Assembly (NCBI GenBank): GCA_965248675.1
Contig: CBDFJZ010000008.1
Span: 744,001 to 808,000, forward strand
Origin: UBA6627 sp965248675
GTDB lineage: Bacteria > Chloroflexota > Dehalococcoidia > UBA2979
Reading direction: 5' to 3'
DNA length: 64,000 bases
Shown here: in pieces, positions 35,498 through 44,185 of the stretch
Layout: the number at the start of each line of letters is the position of its first letter
How positions within the stretch are numbered: position 1 is the stretch's first letter
Program-made: the position numbers and the translations under genes
Notes under the pieces: model-generated
What the model saw: the letters and a program-made list of their open reading frames with translations, nothing else
What the model was told of the DNA's origin: nothing
Database searches by the model: none

Positions 35498-37939
35498 CTA
35501 GTGGATCACGTCGTCGGCGAGCAGTTCGACGAACTTCTCCTCGGACAGTCCGAGCAGGCCCCGGTACACCTCCTCGTTGTGCTCGCCCAGCCGTGGGGCG
35601 CGGCGAAGGGGCAAGGTTACGCCGTCCATCCGCGACGGCTGGGCGTGCGTGGTGTAGACGACATCCTCGTCGGGACGTTGGACGGCGAGCAGGTGTTGCG
35701 TCGACAGTCCCGGATCGCGAGTGACCATGTCCTCGAGATCCTCGACGACGCCGGCGCGGACGCCATGACGTTGCAGCTCCTGCATCCCGTCCCATGGGTC
35801 TCGGGTGTGAGTCCACGCGGTGAGGATGTCGTCGATCTGATCCTCGTGATCGTGTCTCGCCTCGAGCGTCACGAAACGCGGATCGGATGCAAGCTCGGGC
35901 TGCGCGATCGCTTCGCTGAGGTGGCGCCATTCCTCGTTCGAGGTTACGGCGATCGCGCACCAGCGGTCGGCGCCCAGGCAGCGGTAGGCGCCGTGCGGAG
36001 CGAAGTCTCGCGAGCGGTTGCCCTGCTCGCCCGGGGGCAGGTCGCCGTTCGCGGTGTACTCGAGGATGTCCGTCCCCAGCAGATTGACGGTCGCCTCAGC
36101 CTGTGCGAGCTCGATGAACTGGCCCTCGCCGGTGCGATCGCGATGGTGGAGCGCGGCCATTAGCGCGCTGACGGCAAAGTAGGGTGCGGAGAAGTCGGAG
36201 TAGAGCGGGCCGATGCCGGTGGGCGGGCGGCCGGGGAACCCCATGTTGGCGTTCATGCCGCCGAATGCGATCACGCCGTTGCCGTACGAGCCATAGCGGA
36301 GGTACGGGGCGCTCGTTCCCATGACGGGCATCGTCAGCATGATGATGTCCGGCTTGATCTGCTTCAGGTCGTCGTAGCCCAGCCCCCAACGGTCCATCCG
36401 ATCGCCTGTGAAGTTGTTGGTGACGACGTCCGAGCGGCGGATGATCTCGCGCGCGAGCTCGATCCCGCGAGGGTCGCCGAGGTTGAGCTCGATCGAGCGC
36501 TTGTTCGTGTTCGTATCGTTGAAGACGCCGTTCGTGTTGACGCTGCCGGGCTCCGAGGGCTGAACCCCGGCGGACCGGATCACGTCCATGCGGGCGGCCG
36601 ACTCGATTTTGATCACCTCGGCGCCATAGTCCGCCAGCACCCGCGACGCGGTAGGCCCGGCGATCAGCCAGAAGAAGTCCGCCACGCGGATGCCGTCGAG
36701 AGGTAGTGGTCGGGCGGCGGCCGCGTCGCTCGCGTCGCTGATCGTTGTGGCGGCCGCGGCCAGCTCAAGCTCCGAGAACACCTCGTCGTTGTGCTCGCCG
36801 AGTTGCGGCGCGGGCGCGAGCGGAACGGCGGGCGGCGCGCTCAAGCGGTACGGCGGTCCCGCGTCGGTCAGGTCGACGCCGCGGCCCGCGTGGTGTGTGG
36901 TGCTGAAGAAGCTGCGCGCACGGAGGTGTTCGTCCTCGATCAGATCGCGCGCGTGATTGACCGGCATCACGAGCATCCGGCGGCCTTGTCCTTCGTGGAA
37001 CAGATCGATCCGGTCGTAGCGGGCGGCGAGCTGCGCGATGATCTGCCGACTCACGTCGCTGTTTGCGAGGCGGTACGCCGGATCTTTCCACTCGGGGCCG
37101 CCGAGCGGCCCGGCGATCTCCTCCTCGACGAGCCAGTCGACGAAGGCGTCCCAGAGCGGAGGCGCACCGAGCGGCACGGTGAAGTTGACCCAGCGGCCAT
37201 CGCGGCACTGGTACAGGCCCGGACCCCCCTCGGGATCGACGACGCTCGCACGTCTCGGGATCCTTCCATGCCAGGTGTACGTGTTGGCGTTCGCCGTCTG
37301 CAGCGTCGCCATCGAGGTGCCTTCCTGCATCGAGACGTCGATGCGGGTGCCACGCGCGTGCGGATCGCGATCGCGGCCAGCCAGCGCGATCAGCGCCGCC
37401 GAGGCGGCGACCAGCGAGGCCATGTGATGGGCTTGCTCCGCCCCGGGCTGCGCGGGCGGGTCGTCCGGATGGCCGTTGAGATACATCAGACCGCTGGTCG
37501 CGGTTCCGATCAGGTCGCTCCCGAGGTAGTCGCGGAATGGTCCGTCCTGACCGAACGGCGTGATGGTGGTGTAGAGCAGGCCCGGGTTGAGCGGTTGCAG
37601 ATCGGCGTAGCCCGCGCCGATCGCGTCCATCGCCCCCGGGGGTGCGGTCTCGATCAGCAGATCGGCCGTGGCAGCGAGGCGGCGCAGACGAGCGACGCCC
37701 TCGTCGCTCTCGAGGTCGAGCGTGACGCCGCGTTTGAAGGCGTTGAAGTGCTGGTGGTAGAGGCTGCGCTCGATCCCGGGCTGGTGGCCGAGGAACGGCT
37801 GCCGCCGGCGGGAGTCATCGCCGGCGGGCGGTTCGACGCGGATCACGTCCGCGCCTAGCTCGCCGAACATCCGACCGACAAACAGCCCCGGCGCCGTCGC
37901 GAGGTCGATCACGCGCAGGTCGCTCAGCGCTCCGCTCAC
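35498..37939 (-). CDS. Tandem double-domain class III CoA transferase (813 aa)
   Basis: Domain 1 (about 1-390) starts LSDLRVIDLATAPGLFVGRM and has His at the catalytic position (H171 in EQAHHMASL). Domain 2 (about 405-813) starts LDGIRVADFFWLIAGPTASR and has the catalytic aspartate D582 in LYSDFSAPY. Both halves have the NKRS or FKRG plus LDL/LNL motif and end in RLGEHNEEVYRGLLGL-type sequence. Start is GTG 37939; an ATG eight bases upstream is out of frame and stops after three codons. It lies between an LLM enzyme and two carboxyltransferases, all on the minus strand with short gaps, forming one probable operon. Confidence 0.92.
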   Translation of the reverse strand: MSGALSDLRVIDLATAPGLFVGRMFGELGADVIRVEPPAGDDSRRRQPFLGHQPGIERSLYHQHFNAFKRGVTLDLESDEGVARLRRLAATADLLIETAPPGAMDAIGAGYADLQPLNPGLLYTTITPFGQDGPFRDYLGSDLIGTATSGLMYLNGHPDDPPAQPGAEQAHHMASLVAASAALIALAGRDRDPHARGTRIDVSMQEGTSMATLQTANANTYTWHGRIPRRASVVDPEGGPGLYQCRDGRWVNFTVPLGAPPLWDAFVDWLVEEEIAGPLGGPEWKDPAYRLANSDVSRQIIAQLAARYDRIDLFHEGQGRRMLVMPVNHARDLIEDEHLRARSFFSTTHHAGRGVDLTDAGPPYRLSAPPAVPLAPAPQLGEHNDEVFSELELAAAATTISDASDAAAARPLPLDGIRVADFFWLIAGPTASRVLADYGAEVIKIESAARMDVIRSAGVQPSEPGSVNTNGVFNDTNTNKRSIELNLGDPRGIELAREIIRRSDVVTNNFTGDRMDRWGLGYDDLKQIKPDIIMLTMPVMGTSAPYLRYGSYGNGVIAFGGMNANMGFPGRPPTGIGPLYSDFSAPYFAVSALMAALHHRDRTGEGQFIELAQAEATVNLLGTDILEYTANGDLPPGEQGNRSRDFAPHGAYRCLGADRWCAIAVTSNEEWRHLSEAIAQPELASDPRFVTLEARHDHEDQIDDILTAWTHTRDPWDGMQELQRHGVRAGVVEDLEDMVTRDPGLSTQHLLAVQRPDEDVVYTTHAQPSRMDGVTLPLRRAPRLGEHNEEVYRGLLGLSEEKFVELLADDVIH

Positions 37940-38016
37940 TCAGGCATCCTCTGTCCTGCTTACCCTCCGTTGAGCGCCGGAGCAGTACGCGCCGCGCGAG
38001 CGCTGCCGAGCCCCGA

Positions 38017-39279
38017 TCAGACGGTCGCGGCGGCGGGCTCCTGGGCATACGTCGTCAGCTCATCCAGCGCCGGCTTCACCTCGCTCATGAACAGCTCCAG
38101 GTTGCGAATCACGCTCTCCTTCGGCTGCTGGGCGTAGTGGATGATCAACGAGATGTACTCCGCCGGGAGCAGCTCCCACTGACGGACGAGCTTCTCCCTG
38201 ACGTCGTCCACGGTGCCCCAGGCGTGGGTCTCGAGGCCCTCGAGCTGCTCCGCGAACGCCTCGAGCGGGGCGTCGACCGGCAGCATCTCCTCGGGAACGG
38301 CGTCGGGACGTGCCAGCGCGAGCTGGTGATAGAAGTTGCGCTGGATCTCGGCGTCGTACTCGCGGAGGGCGCGGCGCGCCTCCTCGCGGGTGTCGCCGAT
38401 CTGCAGCCAGCGGACGGTCGCCTGGTTCTGTCCGAGAGCGAAGTCGTGCCCGCCCTCGCGCGCGGCCTCCTGGTAGACGCGCCCGTGCTCGTCCGCCCGC
38501 TCGATCCCCGAGAAGTAGGTGGGGATGAACCCCTTGCGACCGGCGAAGGCGACGGACTTCAGGCTCCCAGTCGTCGCGACGAAGACCGGCGGATGGGGCT
38601 GCTGGTAGGGCGCCGGCACCACGGAAACGCGGCGCACCTTGCGATCGGCGTCAAGCTCCCCGGGGGCGCCGAGCCGCTCGGTCGTGTCGGCCATCCACCA
38701 CTCGATGCCCTCGTCGTAGGGGTAGGGGATCTGCCAGCCCGCCGTGTTCCGCTCGATGGTGTCCTGCGTCCAGGCCTCGATCACCATCTCGACGTGCTCC
38801 TGGAACATGTCGCGGTTGGCCTGATCGGCGGCGCCGCCGTCCGAGAGGGTCGCGACGGTTCCGAAGTGTTGCCCAATCACGTTGGTCCAGCGGTCCTGGT
38901 AGCCGCGAGCGAAGCCAACGAAGCAACGTCCCTGAGAGAGGTGATCGAGGACCGCGACCTCCTCGGCGACGCGGATCGGGTTCTGGGTGGTCATCACGTA
39001 GCCAAGCTGGCCGACGCGGATCTGCTTCGTGATCGCCGCCCAGTAGGCGTCCATGATCCCCGGCGTCGGCCCCAGCTCGTAGCCCTCGGAGTGGAAGTGG
39101 TGCTCGATCGGCGCGACGCCCCAGACCCCGAGGTCGTCGGCCGCTTGCACGATGTCGTGCAATCCGCTGATTGCTTCCTGGTAACGATCGACGTTGCGTC
39201 CGATTGGACGGAGCGCGGCGCGTTCGGCCTCATCCTCCGCGCGAACCATCGGGTAGACCTGTAGGATCACCTTGACCAT
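38017..39279 (-). CDS. Luciferase-like flavin monooxygenase (long form)
   Basis: 420-residue LLM-class oxidoreductase starting MVKVILQVYPMVRAEDEAER. It has GVAPIEHHFHSEGYELGPTP, GYVMTTQNPIRVAEEVAVLD, and LSQGRCFVGFARGYQDRWTN, then PPVFVATTGSLKSVAFAGRK, the family's flavin-phosphate-binding region. It is a paralogue of 27165-28433 but diverged. Start ATG 39279 has GAGGAGC eight bases upstream. First gene of the minus-strand run that continues to a double-domain CoA transferase and two carboxyltransferases, so it may carry out the oxygenation step of that module. Confidence 0.88.
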   Translation of the reverse strand: MVKVILQVYPMVRAEDEAERAALRPIGRNVDRYQEAISGLHDIVQAADDLGVWGVAPIEHHFHSEGYELGPTPGIMDAYWAAITKQIRVGQLGYVMTTQNPIRVAEEVAVLDHLSQGRCFVGFARGYQDRWTNVIGQHFGTVATLSDGGAADQANRDMFQEHVEMVIEAWTQDTIERNTAGWQIPYPYDEGIEWWMADTTERLGAPGELDADRKVRRVSVVPAPYQQPHPPVFVATTGSLKSVAFAGRKGFIPTYFSGIERADEHGRVYQEAAREGGHDFALGQNQATVRWLQIGDTREEARRALREYDAEIQRNFYHQLALARPDAVPEEMLPVDAPLEAFAEQLEGLETHAWGTVDDVREKLVRQWELLPAEYISLIIHYAQQPKESVIRNLELFMSEVKPALDELTTYAQEPAAATV

Positions 39280-39346
39280 CGAGTTGCTCCTCGACTTGCC
39301 GGGCGGACCCGGACTGCGTTGTCGGCTTGCCGGCGAGCGAGGGCAG

Positions 39347-39410
39347 GATTAGTACCCTTCAGTCCGAAGCCGATCGACTCGGCGCGGACGTGCCCCGCGC
39401 AGATTAGTAC
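39347..39410 (-). repeat. Two direct copies of GATTAGTAC upstream of the LLM gene
   Basis: GATTAGTAC at 39347-39355 and 39402-39410, 55 bases apart, in the 189-base gap upstream of ATG 39279. On the minus strand they read GTACTAATC, -10-like or a paired regulator site. Confidence 0.35.
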
Positions 39411-39468
39411 GTCGCGCGAGGTCGTGCGTAGCCGCGAGGGCTCGCCATGGGCCGAACCCGGTGGCGGA

Positions 39469-40500
39469 TCAGCTCGCAGCGGCCGCGGTCGCCGGGACGG
39501 CGACGCCTTGCACCGCGAAGACCTCACGGATGAAGTTGGCGCCCATGAGCTGGTAGCCCTCGGCGGAGGGGTGGAGGCCGTCGGGCAGGTGTAGTACGAG
39601 AGTCGAGTCGAAGAGTTTGAGGCCATCGACGTAGTAGAGCTGTCGATCGCCGCGGCTTCGGAACGAGTCGACGGCCGCCTCGATCTCCTCGCGCATGATC
39701 CGCAGGGTCATGCCGACGGCGTTCGGGGCCGTCTCACGCGCGGGGCACCAGATCGGGGAGCAGACGACGAGCGGGATGTCCGGGTGGCCGTCGCGGATGG
39801 TGGCGATGGTGCCGAGCACGGCGGGACGAAACGCGCGGGGGCCGAGGCTCTCGCGGCCGTAGATGTTGATGCCAATCTTGACCGAGACGAAGTCGGCGGG
39901 CTGATCGCGAATCAGCCGCGCGATCAGCGGATCGGCGTGACATTCGCCGCCAAACCCCAGCGAGGTGAGGTTCAGCCCTCGCTCGCGCGCCACGACGGCG
40001 GGCCAGGTGAACGAGGGACTCGCCGCGGTGCGGCAGTGGGTGATCGAGCTGCCGTAGGTGATCCAGCGCGGTCGCGTGTCCTCGCGACGCGCCAAGCTGG
40101 CGCCATCGGGGAGCTGGATCTGGCGCAGGCGGAACGGGACGAACTGAGGGAGCCAGAGCTCCAGCACCTTCTCGCCGACGGGCAGCTCCTTGAAGAGGAG
40201 GGGGGTCGCCCCGGCCTCGAAGCCCGCGGTCGCGACGAGCCGGTCGCCGGCGTAGAGGTCGACATTGGCCGCCTCGGCCATCGGTTCGACCTCGAACGTG
40301 AGCTGCTCCGCGTCGGTTGCGAAGCGGAGACGAACGCCCGAGGGCATTTCCGCGCGGGTCGCGAGATTGGCGTCTCCGGGGGAGAAGAGGTCTGTCTGAC
40401 TTTGCGGGATCCTCCAAGGCACCACGGCGTGCGCTCGTCGCTGGAGGGAGATCGCGCCGCTCCAGATCAGCCTGTCATCGTCGCCGCCGATGGTCGTCAT
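39469..40500 (-). CDS. SGNH/GDSL-family hydrolase with N-terminal jelly-roll domain
   Basis: 343-residue esterase-type hydrolase. Residues 10-140 are a beta-rich lectin-like domain; the SGNH core follows. The block I nucleophile is in TYGSSITH (Ser152), block III Asn in KIGINIYG, and block V Asp/His in LPDGLHPSAEGYQ. No signal peptide, so it is probably cytoplasmic. Similar two-domain enzymes deacylate sugars or small esters. ATG 40500 has AAGGAGG eight bases upstream; the much longer frame reaching 41463 only reads through the enolase gene in another frame. It starts 30 bases after the enolase stop and is likely co-transcribed. Confidence 0.9.
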   Translation of the reverse strand: MTTIGGDDDRLIWSGAISLQRRAHAVVPWRIPQSQTDLFSPGDANLATRAEMPSGVRLRFATDAEQLTFEVEPMAEAANVDLYAGDRLVATAGFEAGATPLLFKELPVGEKVLELWLPQFVPFRLRQIQLPDGASLARREDTRPRWITYGSSITHCRTAASPSFTWPAVVARERGLNLTSLGFGGECHADPLIARLIRDQPADFVSVKIGINIYGRESLGPRAFRPAVLGTIATIRDGHPDIPLVVCSPIWCPARETAPNAVGMTLRIMREEIEAAVDSFRSRGDRQLYYVDGLKLFDSTLVLHLPDGLHPSAEGYQLMGANFIREVFAVQGVAVPATAAAAS

Positions 40501-40529
40501 GGCGACCTCCTTGCTCGGGTGCCTCGAGG

Positions 40530-41819
40530 CTAGCCCGTGGCGCGCCAGGGGAAGGAGGTCCGATCCGGCAGGCGTCCGGCACCCCCGAGGGCCTCGGCGA
40601 TCCTGAGGCCCTCGTTCCACTTCGCCATCCGCTCCGAACGAGCGAAGGATCCGACCTTGAGCTGCGGCGCGCCCCAGCCGACGGCGAGGTGGACGATCGT
40701 CACGTCCTCGGTCTCGCCGGAGCGGGCGGAGACGATCGACGACCAGCCGGCGTCGTGCGCCGCCTCGAGGGCGCGCCGCGCCTCGGTGAGGGTGCCGATC
40801 TGGTTGGGCTTCACGAGCAGCGCGTTGCACGCTCCCGACTCCGCGGCCGCGGCGACACGATCCGCCGACGTGACGAGGTAGTCGTCGCCGACGACCTGCA
40901 CGCGATCGCCGACCGCCCTGGTAAAACGGGCCAGCGCGTCGCCGTCGTCCTCGCCAAGCGGATCCTCGATCGAGACGATCGGGTAGCGCTCGATCCAGTC
41001 CACGAGGAGGGCGATCAGGGCGTCGCTTTCGAGCCGGCGGTCCTCGCTGGCCAACAGGTACTGGCCGCCACCGCCAAATTCCGAGGCCGCCACGTCGAGC
41101 GAGATCGCCATCTGGTCGCCAGGGGCGAGTCCAGCACGCTCGATCGCAGCCACGAGCGTCTCGAGGGCCTGCTCGTTGCTGTCGAACGCCGGCCAGTATC
41201 CACCTTCGTCGGCCACGCCTTGCAGGCGGCCGGTCTCGGTCATGAGGGCGCCGGCCGCGCGGTAGACCTCGGCGACCCAGTCGAGTGCCTCTGCGTAGCT
41301 GCCGGCGCCGACCGGGATCACCATGAAGTCCTGGATGTCGACACGACGGGCCGCGTGGGCGCCGCCGCCGAAGATCTGCACCTCGGGGAGCGGCAGGCAG
41401 GATGCCTCGGAACCGCGGAGGTGGCGCCAGAGCGGTACGCCGTGCGCATTCGCCGCTGCCCACGCGGCCGCCATCGAGGTGGCAACGATCGCGTTCGCTC
41501 CGAGGCGGCTCTTGTCCGCGGTGCCGTCGAGCTCGATCAGCGCGGAGTCGATCGTTTCCTGGTCCGCCGCGTCCTGCCCGACCAGCGTGGCGTTGATCTC
41601 GGAATTGACGTTCGCCACGGCCTGTCCGACATCGAGGCCGCCGTGCGCCGGGCCACCGTCGCGGAGCTCGCGTGCCTCGCCGCTTCCGGTCGAGGCGCCG
41701 GCGGGGGCGATCGCGCGGCCGGAGGCGCCGCCCTCGAGGTCGATCTCGACCTCAACGGTCGGGCGGCCTCGGGAGTCCCACACGCGGCGACCGTGGACGC
41801 TGGCGATCGTCGTGTTCAC
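40530..41819 (-). CDS. Enolase paralogue with altered active site
   Basis: 429 residues, full-length enolase fold. Metal ligands D242 (SLDVAASEF), E285 (SIEDPLGEDD) and D312 (GDDYLVTS) are kept, as are E205 (DEGG), K337 (LLVKPNQIG), K388 and H155. Several residues invariant in glycolytic enolase are changed: the loop PSGAST is PAGAST (A40), QEF is QDF (D164, for yeast Glu168), and SHRSGETED is SARSGETED (A365, for yeast His373). GEHADNN is GAHAARR. The GTG start overlaps the kinase stop by four bases (GTGA). A new substrate made by that kinase is the natural inference; housekeeping enolase is unlikely. Confidence 0.88.
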   Translation of the reverse strand: MNTTIASVHGRRVWDSRGRPTVEVEIDLEGGASGRAIAPAGASTGSGEARELRDGGPAHGGLDVGQAVANVNSEINATLVGQDAADQETIDSALIELDGTADKSRLGANAIVATSMAAAWAAANAHGVPLWRHLRGSEASCLPLPEVQIFGGGAHAARRVDIQDFMVIPVGAGSYAEALDWVAEVYRAAGALMTETGRLQGVADEGGYWPAFDSNEQALETLVAAIERAGLAPGDQMAISLDVAASEFGGGGQYLLASEDRRLESDALIALLVDWIERYPIVSIEDPLGEDDGDALARFTRAVGDRVQVVGDDYLVTSADRVAAAAESGACNALLVKPNQIGTLTEARRALEAAHDAGWSSIVSARSGETEDVTIVHLAVGWGAPQLKVGSFARSERMAKWNEGLRIAEALGGAGRLPDRTSFPWRATG

Positions 41820-42826
41820 GCGACTCCCAGCTCGCTGGACCAGGCGTGACGAACATCCTCGAGGCAGTCGACCGGCTCCACGAGGAGCCGGCGTGCGACA
41901 CGGCGGACCATGTTTCGGTCGCTGTCCTTGGTGAGGTATTCAACTGGCGACTTGCCATCGATGCGAGCGAGTAGCAGGCCGGGCAGCAGCCGCGCGGTCC
42001 GTCGCTCGAGGTCCTCCGGTGGTTCCCAGTCGACGCGCGCAGCGTAGGCTTCCCGCAGCGCATCGAAGCAGTCGAGGAACGCGGGCGCCCAGGGTGGCAC
42101 CCACAGGCACTTCAGCAAGAGGTGGTTGAGGCAGAAGGCGAGGTCAAACGCGGGATCCCCGAACCAGGCGCACTCCGCGTCGAGGAAGACCGGGCCCTGG
42201 GGGCCGACGAGGATGTTCTTCGGGCTAACGTCGCCGTGTACGAGAACGTGCTTCGTTGCCAACGTGACAGCGACCAACTCCTCGAGGGCAGCGGCACGAT
42301 CTGGGTGAGCGCGGGCGGTCGCTTCGAGGTAGGGCTCAAGGCGGATCGAGTGGAAGATCGCGTCGGTCTCGAAGCGGCGTGCTACTTCGGGGCGGTCGGC
42401 GGTGCCGGCGTGAATACGCCCGAGGCGATCGCCGACGAGGCTGGCGAACGCGGGGTCCGCGTGGCCGGCGGCAAGTTCAGCCTTCCACAGCGGGTGTGCG
42501 TCCGGATCCAGGAACTCCATCACGAAGAAACCGGACGCCCGGTCTTGGCCCAGCACGCGCGGGACGGCATCGGGGACGAAGCCGGCTGCCACATCGAACC
42601 ACGCGACCTCGTAGGCGTTGCGTTCGACGGGCACTTGCCAGTCGGCGGCGACCTTCAGCTTCGGCAGCGCGCGCTTGAGACAGACGGGTCCGCTCGCCAG
42701 GTCAACGCGCCAGATGTCCGAGGAGACGCCCCCCGGTAGCTGCTCGCACGCGGGCGACTCGTCCGCCTCGAGGAGTCCGATCCCGCGCAGACCCGCGACG
42801 ACGGCCTCAGCCGCCGCTGCCAGCAT
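41816..42826 (-). CDS. APH/ChoK-fold small-molecule kinase
   Basis: 336-residue phosphotransferase of the aminoglycoside-kinase-like superfamily. The nucleotide-binding lysine is near VCLKRALPKL, the Brenner motif reads LVHGDVSPKNILVG with catalytic D199, and the metal-binding DxE is FLDAECAWFGDP (D216). Members phosphorylate hydroxyls of sugars, choline or methylthioribose; resistance is not implied by the setting. ATG 42826 is inside TGATG with the upstream remnant and has GGAGTGAG upstream. Its TGA overlaps the enolase-like start, so the two are tightly coupled, suggesting phosphorylation of a hydroxy acid followed by enolase-type elimination. Confidence 0.87.
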   Translation of the reverse strand: MLAAAAEAVVAGLRGIGLLEADESPACEQLPGGVSSDIWRVDLASGPVCLKRALPKLKVAADWQVPVERNAYEVAWFDVAAGFVPDAVPRVLGQDRASGFFVMEFLDPDAHPLWKAELAAGHADPAFASLVGDRLGRIHAGTADRPEVARRFETDAIFHSIRLEPYLEATARAHPDRAAALEELVAVTLATKHVLVHGDVSPKNILVGPQGPVFLDAECAWFGDPAFDLAFCLNHLLLKCLWVPPWAPAFLDCFDALREAYAARVDWEPPEDLERRTARLLPGLLLARIDGKSPVEYLTKDSDRNMVRRVARRLLVEPVDCLEDVRHAWSSELGVA

Positions 42827-42990
42827 CAAGTCTCACTCCGGATCAGGCGCTCCAGGGCTTGCTCGTCGACGACCAACTCCGGGTTGCGGCCGGAGCACTC
42901 GCCGACGCCGGAGATGCCCGCGTCGGTGTGGACGCGGACCAGCATCGGTCCGATCCTCGGCGGGGTTGACTGGACCTCGGTGAACTTCAC
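42826..42990 (-). pseudogene. Internally deleted remnant of a mandelate racemase/muconate lactonizing-family gene
   Basis: 54 residues starting GTG 42990 (AGAAGGA upstream). The first part, FTEVQSTPPRIGPMLVRVHT and GISGVGECSGRNPE, matches the N-terminal capping domain of enolase-superfamily dehydratases. The last part, LVVDEQALERLIRSE, looks like their extreme C-terminus (the VDEEALERL type). So the barrel, with all catalytic residues, seems to have been removed by an in-frame deletion. Its stop codon overlaps the kinase ATG and its tail supplies the kinase ribosome site, which may explain its retention. Confidence 0.65.
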
Positions 42991-43171
42991 CGTGAATTCC
43001 TTCTCGCACTGATTGGATGCGCGGGCTGGCGCCCTGTCGGGTCGATCGTCGGGTGCGAGTCCGCGCGGCCGGGCGAACGCGAGTGTAAGCATTGGCCGGA
43101 ACAGGGGCTGAGCGCGCGCCGAGCAGCGGAGGCCGTCAGCCCGCTCGCGAACGTCGACTCAGGAGCGGCGC

Positions 43172-43177
43172 TAGAAT
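43172..43177 (+). promoter_or_regulatory. Candidate -10 element TAGAAT of the SDR at 43246
   Basis: TAGAATCCGCC, 69 bases before ATG 43246. Same TAGAATCCGC string as upstream of the nitronate monooxygenase at 62065. Confidence 0.45.
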
Positions 43178-43245
43178 CCGCCGGACACGCGGGGCGCGGA
43201 TGCTGAACTGACGGCCGCGCGCGCAGCCGATTCGAGGAGAGCGCC

Positions 43246-44070
43246 ATGACCGTCGAGGGGAGTCTGACCGGGAGAGTCGCGCTCGTGACCGGCGCAAGCC
43301 GCGGGATTGGGGCCGACGTCGCGAAGTACCTGGCTCGGGCCGGCGCGGCCGTCGCGATTTGCGCCCGCACCGAAGAGCAGCAGAACGAGCGTCTCCCGGG
43401 GACGATCCATTCGGTGACGAGCGAGATCGTCGAATCAGGCGGCCGCGCCGTGGCGATCCGGCTGGACATGCGCGATCTCGACTCGATCGAGACCGCGGTC
43501 GACCGCACGGTGGAGGAACTGGGCGGCCTAGACATTGTCGTCAACAACGCGGCGGCCCAGATGCCCGGGACGATCGACGACTTCGCGTCGCGACACCTCG
43601 AGCTGCTGTGGGGCGTGAATCTGCGGGGCCCGGTGATGCTGATGCACCACGCCCTGCCTCACATGCGGGCGAAGGGCGAGGGCCACATCATCAACGTTTC
43701 GTCCGGGCGTGCCATATTTCCGGGCCCCGGACCTTACCCGCAGGAGCCGGCAACTCCAACGATCGACCGCGGCATCGTTCGAGGCTCGTTCTACGGCATG
43801 TTGAAAGCCGGCCTAGAACGTTTCTCGCAGGATGTTGCTCGCCTCGTGCAGGGCGACAACATTTCGGTCAACGTGCTCTCGCCGCGAGGCGGCATCAACA
43901 CGCCCGGCCTGCTCTATTTCACGCGCCGCGATACACCCGTGGACGAGCTGCCCTTCGAAGCGGCGGACGAGCTGGGCAAGGCGGCCGTCTGGATCTGCGA
44001 GCAACCGCCGCAGCAGTTCACCGGGAACATCCTCTTCGACCAGGACCTCTGCCGTGAGCAGGGGCTCTAG
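43246..44070 (+). CDS. Short-chain dehydrogenase/reductase
   Basis: 274 residues: TGASRGIG (residues 15-22), NNAAAQM, INVSSGRAIF with active-site Ser, and YGMLK for the YxxxK pair. An insertion rich in Pro (PGPGPYPQEP) follows the active-site Ser strand. The Arg after the second strand (CARTEEQQ) suggests NADP(H). ATG 43246 has GAGGAGA upstream. It is divergent from the kinase/enolase group and followed by decayed DNA. Substrate unknown. Confidence 0.9.
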   Translation: MTVEGSLTGRVALVTGASRGIGADVAKYLARAGAAVAICARTEEQQNERLPGTIHSVTSEIVESGGRAVAIRLDMRDLDSIETAVDRTVEELGGLDIVVNNAAAQMPGTIDDFASRHLELLWGVNLRGPVMLMHHALPHMRAKGEGHIINVSSGRAIFPGPGPYPQEPATPTIDRGIVRGSFYGMLKAGLERFSQDVARLVQGDNISVNVLSPRGGINTPGLLYFTRRDTPVDELPFEAADELGKAAVWICEQPPQQFTGNILFDQDLCREQGL

Positions 44071-44185
44071 CTAGCTTCGAAGACGACGCGAGGCCGGCTG
44101 GGCGGTGTGCGACCGAGCATCGCGCTAGGAGGCAGTGGCCGGCACAGGGCCGATCGAGCCACGAGGGTGGCCGGCCCGGGCGTGA

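Noticed and set aside
39469..41463. A 664-residue open frame on the minus strand covering the SGNH hydrolase and half of the enolase gene
   Set aside because: Its first half is Arg/Gly/Pro-rich read-through of the enolase gene in another frame; only the part from ATG 40500 has homology and a ribosome site.
40530..41819. Housekeeping (glycolytic) enolase
   Set aside because: Residues invariant in true enolases are replaced (A40, D164, A365) and the gene is coupled to a kinase in an accessory cluster; a canonical copy elsewhere is expected but cannot be seen here.
41816..42826. Aminoglycoside resistance gene
   Set aside because: Only the APH-like fold is shared; overlap with an enolase paralogue points to metabolism, and there is no mobile element.
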